Origin: Carpediemonas membranifera
Taxonomy: Eukaryota > Fornicata
Length of the DNA: 64,000 nucleotides
Assembly: GCA_019828565.1 (NCBI GenBank)
Contig: JAHDYR010000006.1
Location: 248,001 to 312,000, forward strand
Direction: 5' to 3'
Shown: positions 51,135-59,889 of the stretch, one piece after another
Numbering within the stretch: the first letter of the stretch is position 1
Layout of the letters: every line of letters begins with the position of its first letter
Program-made: the position numbers and the translations under genes
Notes under the pieces: generated by a model
Told to the model about the DNA's origin: nothing
The model's input: the letters and a program-made list of their open reading frames with translations, nothing else
The model's database searches: none

Positions 51135-52604
51135 TCATCCGTCAGCAGACGAATGGTGGCGGTTAGCCAATTGATGATACTGGAATGATGTTGGAAGGCG
51201 CGGGATCGAGGTGCGACTGAATGGAGAGCCACTGAGCTCATCTTCCGTGGCAAGAGAACGCCACAGGATGTTCTCTGCAGCACTCTTGTCCCGATGATCA
51301 ACATTCAGAGCATCAGGAACTGTTGCGCGCCACTGAGCACCACGGCACTGTGGATTTTCGCAGAGCATCACACGATGTGGGTGAACGTGCTGGTCATCAC
51401 GCGGACGAACTCGCTTGTAGGGGGCGTGGCAGTGAGGGCAGACGACGGTGGTGCGGTCCTCGTTAACCATGTTAAGATCGACGACAATGTTATACCTCTT
51501 GAGAAGGGGTACTATCTCTCTCGCGAACTTTCGATATGGCGCGCAAGGAATGAACATACCAGCAGGCGTGGTGAATCCCGAGCTCCCGTAGAAGGCTTTC
51601 AGGCGAATGGGGGTGGGGATGGGATGGTGGCGACGCCAACCGAACTCCCGCAGACGGCCCATTGACCTGGGGTTGTCCCGGTAGCGTCTTTTCTGCTCTT
51701 CTGTCAACGGATTGGTGGCGTGTGGGAGTGCGTGATTAATTCCCACACGATGACAGAAATTATCATTCAGTAGGCCCATCGTGTCACCGTAGGCCATGAA
51801 GCCCGGTCGGACGGGGGCCATGGGCACGATCGGAACGAGGCGAGGCTGGCGGAGCGACATCGAGTACTCCCCGTTGAAGTGGCTGATGAGGCCACTCAAC
51901 GTCTCCACTCCGTCAGCAATTGCCCAGACGCAAGAGAGAATGCGTGGGGCAGCCTGGGAGACTGGGAGCCCGTCGTTCTCACCCATGTGAGTCGCCCAGA
52001 ACAGCGAGGGGAGACACGCAAGGATCTCAGGGTTGACCATGTTGAGGATGGCGTGAACGCCGGCCAACTCCTGCTCGAAGAAGGCCGGAGAGCCAACACC
52101 TGCGAGAGCTTCTTCGAGTCGGGCGAGGGTGCCCTGTAGCCTGTCACGGTACGTCGTCACCGTGCGGGCGAGCCACAGCTTCACAGAGTTGGCGTATCGG
52201 ATGAACCACTTCCGGAGACTGGGACTCACTCCAAGCAACGCCAAACGACCTTTGAGCTGCGCGACCAGATCCTGCGTGGTAGTCTCCCGCCACATCGGCA
52301 GAGTGTCGAGCGACTGCACGATGGCCGCGTAGGCCTGACCCGGCTGACCGCCGCGTACATGAGTGAGCAGTCCGTTGTGGAAGTCGGCGTCATGTAGGGG
52401 GAGTTGCCGGCGCTGCGCATAGCATTCAACCGCGAGCCGGGCCAGCAGGCATGAGTAGAGATATTTTGCTGCGGCGTAATCCCCCACTCTCCGTTCTTCG
52501 GTGTAGTTCTGTCTGAAAGCTTGCTTGATGGAGGCTTTGATCGTATATATCTCCATCTTGTTGCGCACTACAGGTGTGCAGCTGGTCATTGATGAAGATG
52601 TCAT
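51135..52604 (-). CDS. Fanzor, eukaryotic TnpB-like RNA-guided nuclease, 489 aa
   Basis: The C-terminus fits the published Fanzor signature D-x(125-275)-[TS][TS]-x2-C4 zinc finger-x(5-50)-RD: a candidate RuvC-I Asp at 231 (AIADGVETLSGL, where relatives have a DPG), then Thr385-Thr386, zinc cysteines 389, 392, 415 and 420, and Arg438-Asp439 in HRDKSAAENI, the RuvC-III motif. Glu382 just before the two threonines is a candidate RuvC-II residue. The N-terminal 200 residues are helical, as in the wedge/REC part. Fanzors are RNA-guided DNA endonucleases of transposons. The ATG is at 52604. A TATA-like GTATATGC lies about 35 bases upstream. The RuvC-I Asp-Gly departs from the usual Asp-Pro-Gly, so activity is uncertain. 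Confidence 0.8.
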   Translation of the reverse strand: MTSSSMTSCTPVVRNKMEIYTIKASIKQAFRQNYTEERRVGDYAAAKYLYSCLLARLAVECYAQRRQLPLHDADFHNGLLTHVRGGQPGQAYAAIVQSLDTLPMWRETTTQDLVAQLKGRLALLGVSPSLRKWFIRYANSVKLWLARTVTTYRDRLQGTLARLEEALAGVGSPAFFEQELAGVHAILNMVNPEILACLPSLFWATHMGENDGLPVSQAAPRILSCVWAIADGVETLSGLISHFNGEYSMSLRQPRLVPIVPMAPVRPGFMAYGDTMGLLNDNFCHRVGINHALPHATNPLTEEQKRRYRDNPRSMGRLREFGWRRHHPIPTPIRLKAFYGSSGFTTPAGMFIPCAPYRKFAREIVPLLKRYNIVVDLNMVNEDRTTVVCPHCHAPYKRVRPRDDQHVHPHRVMLCENPQCRGAQWRATVPDALNVDHRDKSAAENILWRSLATEDELSGSPFSRTSIPRLPTSFQYHQLANRHHSSADG

Positions 52605-52713
52605 AAGAGCCGACGATGAACACCATTACCAGCATATACAAGTGTAGAAGTGAATTTAATGTGGAATAGAAGACAATGAGACGACGTGTGAGCGATTGTG
52701 ATGTTTGCAGCTG

Positions 52714-53089
52714 TGCTGACGTCCACGAAGAAGACGCTTTTGTGGAAGCTCTGGAGAAGGCAATCCAACTCGCCCTCCACTCCGAGGGCTACTCAGGCTC
52801 CGACATCTCCATCGTGGTGCGGGATGCCCTGTTCCAGCCCATCCGGCAGCTCCAGACAACAACGCACTTTAAGCCAACACAGACGGCGGAGGGCACCAAG
52901 TGGCTGGCCTGCGCGCCTTCAGACGAGGGTGCAGTGGAACGGGACATCATGTCGTTCGAGGGCTCTGAGGTGAACGTGCCGCCCGTGTCGGCGGAGAACT
53001 TCTTCCGGGCCCTGGATCGGGTCAAGCCGTCCGTGTCGAAGGAGGATGCCGAGGCACTCGCCAACTGGCAGTATGGTGACGGTGAATAG
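52714..53089 (+). pseudogene. VPS4 C-terminal fragment, copy 2
   Basis: The coding part is identical to copy 1: the end of the AAA large domain, the small domain and the Vps4 C-terminal helix, without Walker motifs. The open frame reaches to an ATG at 52676 through non-VPS4 residues (MRRRVSDCDVC). It lies head-to-head with the Fanzor gene, 110 bp away, and stops 196 bp before PI4KA. It is either hitch-hiking DNA or a small ESCRT-interfering peptide gene; only the former is supported. Confidence 0.78.
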
Positions 53090-53226
53090 GGTTCTTTTTA
53101 TTTTTTTAAACTGGCATGGCCCCCCGCTCTGCTTATGCTCTTTATTGTTGAGAAGACGGTCTCCCTACCGACTTAAGACGTGAGTAGGAGGGAGACAGGG
53201 CAGTGTTGCGCAGTATAAACACATTG
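52714..53226 (+). repeat. 513-bp duplicated segment, copy 2
   Basis: Matches 39789-40301 with two substitutions. Upstream sequence (to the Fanzor start) has no counterpart at the first locus, and downstream identity ends exactly with the dyad arm. Confidence 0.93.
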
Positions 53227-53273
53227 TTGGACCCTTCAATAGCACATTCGATAAAGCCTTATTCTGCGAAATA
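53204..53273. repeat. Dyad copy upstream of PI4KA, spacer inverted
   Basis: The left arm 53204-53226 is exact. The spacer, gacccttcaatagcacat and neighbours, is the reverse complement of the spacer in the 40.3-kb dyad. The right arm is degenerate at 53259-53273. The right arm includes TTATTCTGCG, 16 bases before the PI4KA ATG. Confidence 0.8.
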
Positions 53274-53284
53274 GCTCGACCTCA

Positions 53285-56200
53285 ATGTCTGCGCCTGGTA
53301 ACGACAATGATGCGTTACTGACGATCCAACGAATGTCTAGGGAGCTTCATAGCATTGAGCCACATAATAATCTGTCGGGAGCGCTTCAGAAGCGACATTT
53401 GGAGCTCAGGGATACGATACGGCGCGTAGGACGCATCTGCGCCGCCCCTGACGCAGTATGGCAGACGACAAAGACAGCTGTAGAGATATTTGCTAACCAT
53501 ATGGGCACACCGCACTCCACTCCGTTCTTTGACGCCGAGATCGCGCGACAGCTCGCGCTAATTGCAGCCACAGGGCCTGAAGAGACGTTTGCCTCGACCC
53601 TGCAGGTGATAACAACCGCGTACATGGAGGATCCGACCTCCCATCTCGCGGGCATCATCCCCGACGTCCTCATCGTACTCGCCACGTCAGTCTCGTCCAA
53701 CAGGGTATGGCAGGCGCTTGACGGCCTTCTCACACTGATGCTGAGTGCCGGGAAGAATATTCAGCGCTACGTTGGCCGGGAGAACGTCACTCTGGACTGG
53801 TTTGGCGGCCTGCTGCCCGCGCTCGCCACCATCCTCGCCAAGGCGGACGAGGTGTTCAACGGCCACCCAGACGCCGACGTCACCATCCCCGGTGAGATAC
53901 TGTCCCCGCCGGGCCCCAAGCCGCCTGGGACACTCGCACCCCGCCGACCGTGGGCCTGGGACTCGCACCCGGAGACTCACCGCATGCTCAGCGCCGTCTG
54001 GATGCTCGTTGTCATTCTGTCAGTCACGGAGACGCTCATGTGGGAGGCGCACCTCAAGACGATTGCCCGGTTCACACCGGTGTTGTTCACTCGGCACAGT
54101 CCTCTCGGGCTGGTCGACGGTGAGCTTGAGGTCACTGCACTGCTCAAGAACGGACTCGACGCCGGCACGGTCGCCTCTCTCAGGGCTCGACTCAGTTCCG
54201 AGTTCGAGGGCATTGCAAGGCAGGTGAAGCAGCTCTCCACCGCCCAGCTTGTCCTGCTGACGACGATATACGCCGTCGAGTGCCATAGGGTGTTCTCCGG
54301 CATCTTTGTCCCTGTGTACCACTATCTGATGATCGAGGAAAGCCTCAGAATGGCCCCGGCGTCGTCAATGACGGAGGAGCTGTCCAAGTCGAGGAGGGCG
54401 CCGATCTGGACCTTCTTGGAGGTCATAGTTGACAAGATATACTCAAAGTGGTCGAATCTTTTCATATCTTCAAGTGATACGTGTTCGAACCCAGCCAACC
54501 GCACAATTGTCATTGAGGCGGCGGTCGAGCTCCTCCGCTTCCACCAGGCGACCCTACCCGAGACTGCCCGCCGGGTCCGCACCCACCTCCTCCTGACACT
54601 CACAGGCCAGCCCGACACATGCGTCAACAGCGACGTCCTCGAGGCATCGCTCGCGGCATTCCCGCCCGACGGTCCTGGCAGCGAGGGGCTGCTCGAGACA
54701 ATATTCCAGACGGCACACCGGGCACACCCCGTGCGGCTGTGTGGCATGCTTGCCGTGCATCGAATCAGATCTCTCCGGCAGGGTCTGGCGCCTGTATCTT
54801 TGCACACCATATTTGGAGATATTCAACTCCGGTCGAGTCTTGATGTTGCGATAGACGCAGCTCTCGAGCTCGTCTCCACGGGCACGATGCCCCTCCCCCG
54901 CCGCGTGTCCAACCTCGCTCAGCTTTGGACCGGCCATCGCCACGAGTTGACCACACCTCATGTTACGGCCGAGCCCGTCGGTCTGGCCACAGGCGTGGCC
55001 GATAGCGTTATCCTGCACGCCCATGCACACGGGCCAGTCGCGGCGGTTTACGACGGCCTGCTGCACCTCGCGAGAGGGGTGGGCGAGATCCCTGGCGGGG
55101 CGCTTGATCAGCTGTTCAAGCGACGCGACGCCTCCGAACTCATCGGGCTGGAGGCGGCGGCTGCCGTCATCGACGCCGTCGCTGTCATCGGAAGCAGCCA
55201 GTGCGTCGCCTCGACCTCTCGCTGGATCATTTCCCTCCTCGAATTCCACGAGGAGGTCGGAATCGGCCTGTTTAGCGGCGAGGCAGACCCACACACTGAC
55301 ACCGAGATCCCGTATGACGAGCCCGCACACGCAGAGCCGGTCCAGGAACACCGCGTCGACTTCGCCCCGGCCACGCAGCGGCTGTGGCTCCAGGCACTGC
55401 ACGGACTGCTCCTCTCCGCCCCAGACGACGTCGGGGCCGAGCTGGTGGTCTTCGTCACGAGGGTCCTGGGCGGCGACGGGCTTGCCCTCAGTCGGGTGGT
55501 TTGGGGTCCCCTCATCCAGCTCATGCTCCTCGCCCTGGACCTCCTCGACGGCACCACGGACAGCCTCAAGGACCTCGTGGCGACCAGGATTCTTCAGAAC
55601 ACGGCCACACTCCTTGCTCTGGGCGATACTCCTCGGGGCTGGGACAACAGAGCCCACAGAGACGAGGCCGAGTCGTTGGTCACTCTTGCCGCCGCAATCA
55701 CAGCCCAGCTCGGGGCCACGGAGTCCAGCGTGCGGGCACTGGCCACCATTATCGCCATAGAGGCGGGGTCTACCCTTGCATGGACCGGTTTTGTCCCGAA
55801 TGTGACCCGCGTCCTCGGCGTCGAGATTCCCCAGACCATCCCATTCCGGCCCGGGACACGACAGCGGCAGATGACCACCGCAGGAGCGTTCATCCAGACC
55901 CTGAAGCGCGCCATCGACACGTTCGAGGGGCATGTTCTTCCCCCAGGATTCGGTGCCGACCTCATTGACCTCGCATCATTTGATTGCACCCTGCTCGTTG
56001 ACCTCTACCACCGCATCCGGCCCTCGCTCCGGCAAAACGGCAAGCTGGCCGGCGAGCTGGCTCAGTACATCTCTGACAACCTCATACGCTTCTGCCAGGT
56101 CAACCGCGCCTTCGACATTGTCATTGAAGCCCGCTGCCAGCCGCCCAGCTTCGCCTTCGACCTGTCCTCCATCCCCGATGACTACTACGACGCCCTTCCG

Positions 56201-57892
56201 CACTGCTCGCCCCTCCGCCCCCCGCTTGCCATCCTGCTGCTGTCCTCCGTCCCTGCTGGCGCCTCTCTGACTCAGAATCGACTCAGACAATATGCGGTCA
56301 GATCTCTGGCTGTCAGTTTCGGCATGGAGGTCTTCTTCCAGGACCAAGAGTTCAGGCCGTACCAGCATGATCCCAAGGCCCACCCCGCACTGGTTGCCAG
56401 AGGTGTGCCGGGTGCAGCAGACCGCCTTCGTCAGTCTGCAACGTTTATCCCGCAGCTTGTCCAGCTCGTGAACACTGATCTAGACGGCCTTGTGGCTGCT
56501 CTTCTCGTCTCCATCGGCAAGCTATCTCCGCTCATGGCATCTCTCCTCATATCAGCCATCAGAGCCGAAGTGTCGCCTGAACTTTTCAAGAGCGCCTTCG
56601 ATAGAAAGGGGGCCACAGCCAAACCAGCGACCAAGAGCAAGTCCCACAGTGTTTTCAACAGGAACCTGTGCCGCGTTGTTGCTGAGATACTCGCCTCAAT
56701 GACCGATGAGGACAGCACCGCGTTCAACACACAGTTCTCGTTCGTATCTCAGATTATGGGGATCTCTGACCGCTTGGTCAAGACACGAGACACGAAGAAA
56801 ATATCTTCTGATGATCCGGCGATCGGAATTGAGCTTGACCGTCTCTTGAAGCAGACGACCATCTCCGGCGTGGAGACGCTCCCCTTCGACACGGCCGCCA
56901 CTGTGGTCGGGATCCTCCCCAATAGATCCGTCCCCCTCAAGTCCCACTCGCGTGTGCCGCTACTGGTCACCTTCCTCGCGATCACCCACCGCAAGGAGGG
57001 TTCGCTGACATCGGCAGAGGCGCACACCCTCCGCGAAGACGTACACGGCAGCGAGACTGTGCTCAAAGAGGCATATGCGGGCATGGACGCTGGGTCCCAC
57101 TGGCTGAAGCTGACGACGTGTATATTCAAAACGGGCGATGACGTTCGCCAGGACCAGCTCGCCCTGCAGCTGATCGCCCAGTTCAAGGGGCAGCTCACGG
57201 CCGCGGGGCTCGGTTTCCTGTTCCTGTACCCCTACCGCGCAGTCCCCATCGAGGCTGATGTCGGGTTGGTCGAGTGTGTCAAGGACGCCTCATCTCGGGA
57301 TCAGATTGGGTCGATGTTGGACGGGTCGGTGTACCACTACTATTTACGTGAATTCGGGCCAGCCATAAGTCCTGAGTTCAAGTCCCGTCAGCAGCAGTAT
57401 TGTTACTCGCTCGCGGCATACAGCGTGGTGTCGTATCTGCTTCAGATTAAGGACAGACACAACGGGAACATCATGCTCGACCGCCAAGGCCGCATCATCC
57501 ATATCGACTTTGGATTCATATTTGATATCTCGCCCGGAGGAGATATTAGATTCGAAGCTGCTCCGTTCAAGCTTACACGCGAGATGATCGACATGCTTGA
57601 CGGTCCGGACTCGCCTCTATTTATGGAATTCATGGAGCTGTGCGTGCTTGCCTTCCTTGCCCTCCGGCGGAACTACCTCGACCTTGTGGGTCTCGTCCGC
57701 CCGATGCTGAAGTCGAGCCTGCCCTGCTTCAAGGTCGACTCAGTCCGTAACCTGCTCGACCGGCTGGCCCTTGGGGCGACTGACCTTGAGGCAACACGGT
57801 TCATGCGGGACCGCATCCGGGAGAGTTTCGATTGTCTCAGTACTAATGTGTACGATCGCTTCCAGGCGTGGCAGAACAACATTAACTGGTGA
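53285..57892 (+). CDS. PI4KA: Phosphatidylinositol 4-kinase III alpha (STT4/PI4KA), 1535 aa
   Basis: The C-terminal 280 residues are a PI3/PI4-kinase catalytic domain: CIFKTGDDVRQDQLALQ (about 1280-1296) with the ATP-binding Lys, catalytic loop KDRHNGNIMLD (about 1388-1398) and activation loop start HIDFGFIFDISPGG (about 1403-1416). The LQIKDRHNGNIMLD and MEMC-like FMELCVLAFLALR blocks identify PI4K type III alpha rather than beta. The N-terminal 1100 residues are helical solenoid, followed by a lipid-kinase-unique region. It makes PI4P at the plasma membrane from PI and ATP. Shorter than animal PI4KA (about 2100 aa). ATG at 53285 follows a TTCTGCG element. Confidence 0.95.
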   Translation: MSAPGNDNDALLTIQRMSRELHSIEPHNNLSGALQKRHLELRDTIRRVGRICAAPDAVWQTTKTAVEIFANHMGTPHSTPFFDAEIARQLALIAATGPEETFASTLQVITTAYMEDPTSHLAGIIPDVLIVLATSVSSNRVWQALDGLLTLMLSAGKNIQRYVGRENVTLDWFGGLLPALATILAKADEVFNGHPDADVTIPGEILSPPGPKPPGTLAPRRPWAWDSHPETHRMLSAVWMLVVILSVTETLMWEAHLKTIARFTPVLFTRHSPLGLVDGELEVTALLKNGLDAGTVASLRARLSSEFEGIARQVKQLSTAQLVLLTTIYAVECHRVFSGIFVPVYHYLMIEESLRMAPASSMTEELSKSRRAPIWTFLEVIVDKIYSKWSNLFISSSDTCSNPANRTIVIEAAVELLRFHQATLPETARRVRTHLLLTLTGQPDTCVNSDVLEASLAAFPPDGPGSEGLLETIFQTAHRAHPVRLCGMLAVHRIRSLRQGLAPVSLHTIFGDIQLRSSLDVAIDAALELVSTGTMPLPRRVSNLAQLWTGHRHELTTPHVTAEPVGLATGVADSVILHAHAHGPVAAVYDGLLHLARGVGEIPGGALDQLFKRRDASELIGLEAAAAVIDAVAVIGSSQCVASTSRWIISLLEFHEEVGIGLFSGEADPHTDTEIPYDEPAHAEPVQEHRVDFAPATQRLWLQALHGLLLSAPDDVGAELVVFVTRVLGGDGLALSRVVWGPLIQLMLLALDLLDGTTDSLKDLVATRILQNTATLLALGDTPRGWDNRAHRDEAESLVTLAAAITAQLGATESSVRALATIIAIEAGSTLAWTGFVPNVTRVLGVEIPQTIPFRPGTRQRQMTTAGAFIQTLKRAIDTFEGHVLPPGFGADLIDLASFDCTLLVDLYHRIRPSLRQNGKLAGELAQYISDNLIRFCQVNRAFDIVIEARCQPPSFAFDLSSIPDDYYDALPHCSPLRPPLAILLLSSVPAGASLTQNRLRQYAVRSLAVSFGMEVFFQDQEFRPYQHDPKAHPALVARGVPGAADRLRQSATFIPQLVQLVNTDLDGLVAALLVSIGKLSPLMASLLISAIRAEVSPELFKSAFDRKGATAKPATKSKSHSVFNRNLCRVVAEILASMTDEDSTAFNTQFSFVSQIMGISDRLVKTRDTKKISSDDPAIGIELDRLLKQTTISGVETLPFDTAATVVGILPNRSVPLKSHSRVPLLVTFLAITHRKEGSLTSAEAHTLREDVHGSETVLKEAYAGMDAGSHWLKLTTCIFKTGDDVRQDQLALQLIAQFKGQLTAAGLGFLFLYPYRAVPIEADVGLVECVKDASSRDQIGSMLDGSVYHYYLREFGPAISPEFKSRQQQYCYSLAAYSVVSYLLQIKDRHNGNIMLDRQGRIIHIDFGFIFDISPGGDIRFEAAPFKLTREMIDMLDGPDSPLFMEFMELCVLAFLALRRNYLDLVGLVRPMLKSSLPCFKVDSVRNLLDRLALGATDLEATRFMRDRIRESFDCLSTNVYDRFQAWQNNINW

Positions 57893-58378
57893 AGCGTCTG
57901 TGTCTTGTGGTCGCTGCGACCGCTTTGATTATAAACTGATCGGATCAGTCCTGACCTTCCGTTCGCGTGTGAGAAAGCTGCAAGGCCTTGCCTTGCATGA
58001 AATCGGTAAGGACAAGAGAGGCGATTGCTCTGTATGCTCTGGTGCAGCCAAATGATCGATCAGGTGGGGTGACACAGTATAAACTACGCGGAGCCCCAGA
58101 TGTCCACCGGATTGGCGCGACACTGTTACCCTGGTCGCAACCCACTATGTCTGGCCCGCAGAGCAGTGAAGCGGATGCTCTAAGCCTTCGCTTGTTCGGG
58201 ATCGTGATAGGCAATCTCGAACAGTCATCTTGACCCGAAATATACAATACAAATTTTGCACGCGCCATGTCATCAGTGGTATCCGAGGTAGCCCAGGACC
58301 AAGATGGGCCAGCTCGGCCTCTTGCACGCTTCGAGCTTTTTTTCTTGCAAAAATTTCAAAGACGACAATTCAACTGCG
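57893..58378. other. Intergenic between PI4KA and SCAMP
   Basis: ATTATAAACTG lies about 35 bases after the PI4KA stop and may mark its 3' end. Open frames here overlap on both strands and lack domains. The last ten bases hold the SCAMP start element. Confidence 0.45.
58369..58378 (+). promoter_or_regulatory. TTCAACTGCG start element of the SCAMP-like gene
   Basis: It directly abuts the ATG at 58379, the same arrangement as at 23281 and 59055, and argues for that start over the ATG at 58304. Confidence 0.4.
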
Positions 58379-59020
58379 ATGTCAAGCGGAGCGAAGAGAT
58401 GGGACAATTATAACTGGCCCCCGCTTCTCAAATTGGTACATATTGATCACACAGAGCTTTCTGATAGCACTGCACTGACCGGAAAGCTCCTCGCCGGCCT
58501 GGCATATGCCGTTTTCGCGCCACTCATCATGAACGTCCTGTTCTGCTTCATCCTCATATTCCCCTACCTAATTGATCTCCAAATTGTGGTCCAGCTCGCC
58601 GGCTTCGCCTGCTCTCTTCTGGCGCTATGCATGATTCCTGTTTGGGGGTTTGCCAACTACTACTTCGGCTTCCGGGCACTCTCCGCTAAGAGCATGAAGT
58701 ATTGCATTTACTACATCCTTTCCCAAGGCGCGCTGACCATTTACTACGCTTGGATGGCTTTTGGCTTCTTCTTTAACTCCAACGGCCTCCTCCGCTTCTT
58801 CACGATCCTCGCGTCAGTGTGGCTCGGCTATAGTGGGTCCATGCTTTCCATCGTATGGGCACTGATCACAGCCGTGCTTTGGCTCCTGATCGTTGTCGTG
58901 GAGACCATTGTGTGGACGGTTTTCATCGGCGTCTCCATCTTTGTCATGATCCGTGTGTTCCAGGGTTCATACTTCGGCAGGGCGGCCAGGATTGCCGGTG
59001 TGGCGTCCAAGTTCGCGTAA
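58379..59020 (+). CDS. SCAMP-like four-span membrane protein, 213 aa
   Basis: The N-terminal NYNWPPLLKLVHID matches the NWPPLP motif that begins the SCAMP core, followed by four hydrophobic spans (about residues 33-65, 70-95, 105-130 and 150-195) and a final FGRAARIAGVASKFA tail. Secretory carrier membrane proteins cycle between Golgi, endosomes and plasma membrane and take part in vesicle fusion. The protein lacks the NPF repeats and the second conserved segments of animal SCAMPs, so it is a minimal version. GATAAAG follows the stop. The call is supported mainly by the WPPL segment and topology. Confidence 0.7.
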   Translation: MSSGAKRWDNYNWPPLLKLVHIDHTELSDSTALTGKLLAGLAYAVFAPLIMNVLFCFILIFPYLIDLQIVVQLAGFACSLLALCMIPVWGFANYYFGFRALSAKSMKYCIYYILSQGALTIYYAWMAFGFFFNSNGLLRFFTILASVWLGYSGSMLSIVWALITAVLWLLIVVVETIVWTVFIGVSIFVMIRVFQGSYFGRAARIAGVASKFA

Positions 59021-59044
59021 GAGTTGCCTATAGATAAAGAATAT

Positions 59045-59054
59045 ACAGTCTGCG
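59045..59054 (+). promoter_or_regulatory. ACAGTCTGCG start element
   Basis: The element abuts the ATG at 59055. It supports reading the upstream ORF as exon 1 of the following gene rather than as chance. Confidence 0.4.
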
Positions 59055-59709
59055 ATGACGGGAGCGTGGCTTTGCGGAGCCAACCAATTTGTCACGGCAT
59101 GCCTGACTCACCGCCCACAAGCGACCAACCATACGGCCACAGACTACTATACATCAGCCAGAGGTGGCACCACTCACATCCGGGCACTGCGGAGGCCGAA
59201 CTTGGCGACAGTCGCACAAGCGTCATACGACTTAACGAAGACCATGTCAGAGATAGAGGCCATTAAGCTGTGCGTACCGCCGTTTAGTTTCTTATAATAG
59301 CCACAAGCTCGAGATGGAGCCCAGCAGCTGCCCCATTAGCTCCCCATGCGAGATCAAGATGTCGTACGACCTGATCAACAGCGTTAGGAACGCCCACTGG
59401 CATGTACATTACACTGTAGACTACGCTGCCAAGCGCCAGATTATCAGTTTGCCTCTTCCCATCCTGTCTCACACAGACCTTCTCGAAACCACTCCCGAGG
59501 CCGAAATCCCCGCCGGCACACACGAGACGACGCTGCAGATCCCCGAGATACCCGTAGATGGTATCAAGCCCCGGTTACTGCTCAATGTCGGACTCCTGGT
59601 CGTCTCTTTGATGGTCGAGGGCGAGTCCGTCGTTGACCTGACATTCGTGACCCAGGTCCGCAAGGACGGCGATGGGTTCGTCCGGACATGCTTTAACCCC
59701 CTGGAGTAA
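59055..59709 (+). CDS. Unknown two-exon protein, 207 aa
   Basis: Exons are 59055-59269 and 59301-59709. Two separate ORFs fuse in frame when a 31-nt intron is removed, giving TMSEIEAIKLHKLEMEPSSC across the junction. The second half is strand-rich (WHVHYTVDYAAKRQIISLPLP, TLQIPEIPVDGIKPRLLLNVGLLVVSLMVEGESVVDLTF), suggesting a compact beta domain. The first 50 residues are less regular and translation could begin at the internal ATG at 59244. The stop overlaps GAGTAAAG. I recognise no family. Confidence 0.55.
59270..59300 (+). other. 31-nt intron
   Basis: Bounded by GTGCGT and TTATAATAG. Without splicing the first ORF ends at 59297 and the second begins at 59314, in different frames. Confidence 0.6.
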
Positions 59710-59889
59710 AGAAGAGTCTTTACGAATTTGTCGGGCTGCAGTCTTTGATGGTTGGCCTCTGGCCAGAGCTAGCCTGACGTCTGACGAGAGCCTCGCGTAC
59801 TTGTGGCGCATACAAGGGCCTCGCGCCGGGACTTCATCTCACGCCAGGAAGGGCGACTCGAGAGCAGTCGACAATAGGAAGGGAGAGCA

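Larger units (their letters stand above)
51055..53273. mobile_element. Putative Fanzor-bearing mobile unit bounded by dyads
   Basis: A dyad arm begins the region at 51055 and a dyad with a degenerate right arm (TTATTCTGCGAAATA, 53259-53273) ends it. Between them lie the Fanzor gene and a duplicated VPS4 fragment. A possible TCGA flank duplication (51051-51054 and about 53276-53279) is too short to be convincing. The boundaries are therefore provisional; the element could equally be just 51055 to about 52710. Confidence 0.4.

Noticed and set aside
54554..55933. A 459-codon minus-strand frame
   Set aside because: Antisense to PI4KA and without any domain; the sense frame is a full-length recognised kinase.
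57945..58268. A 107-codon minus-strand frame downstream of PI4KA
   Set aside because: Equally long plus-strand frame overlaps it; neither has motifs, start elements or 3' signals.
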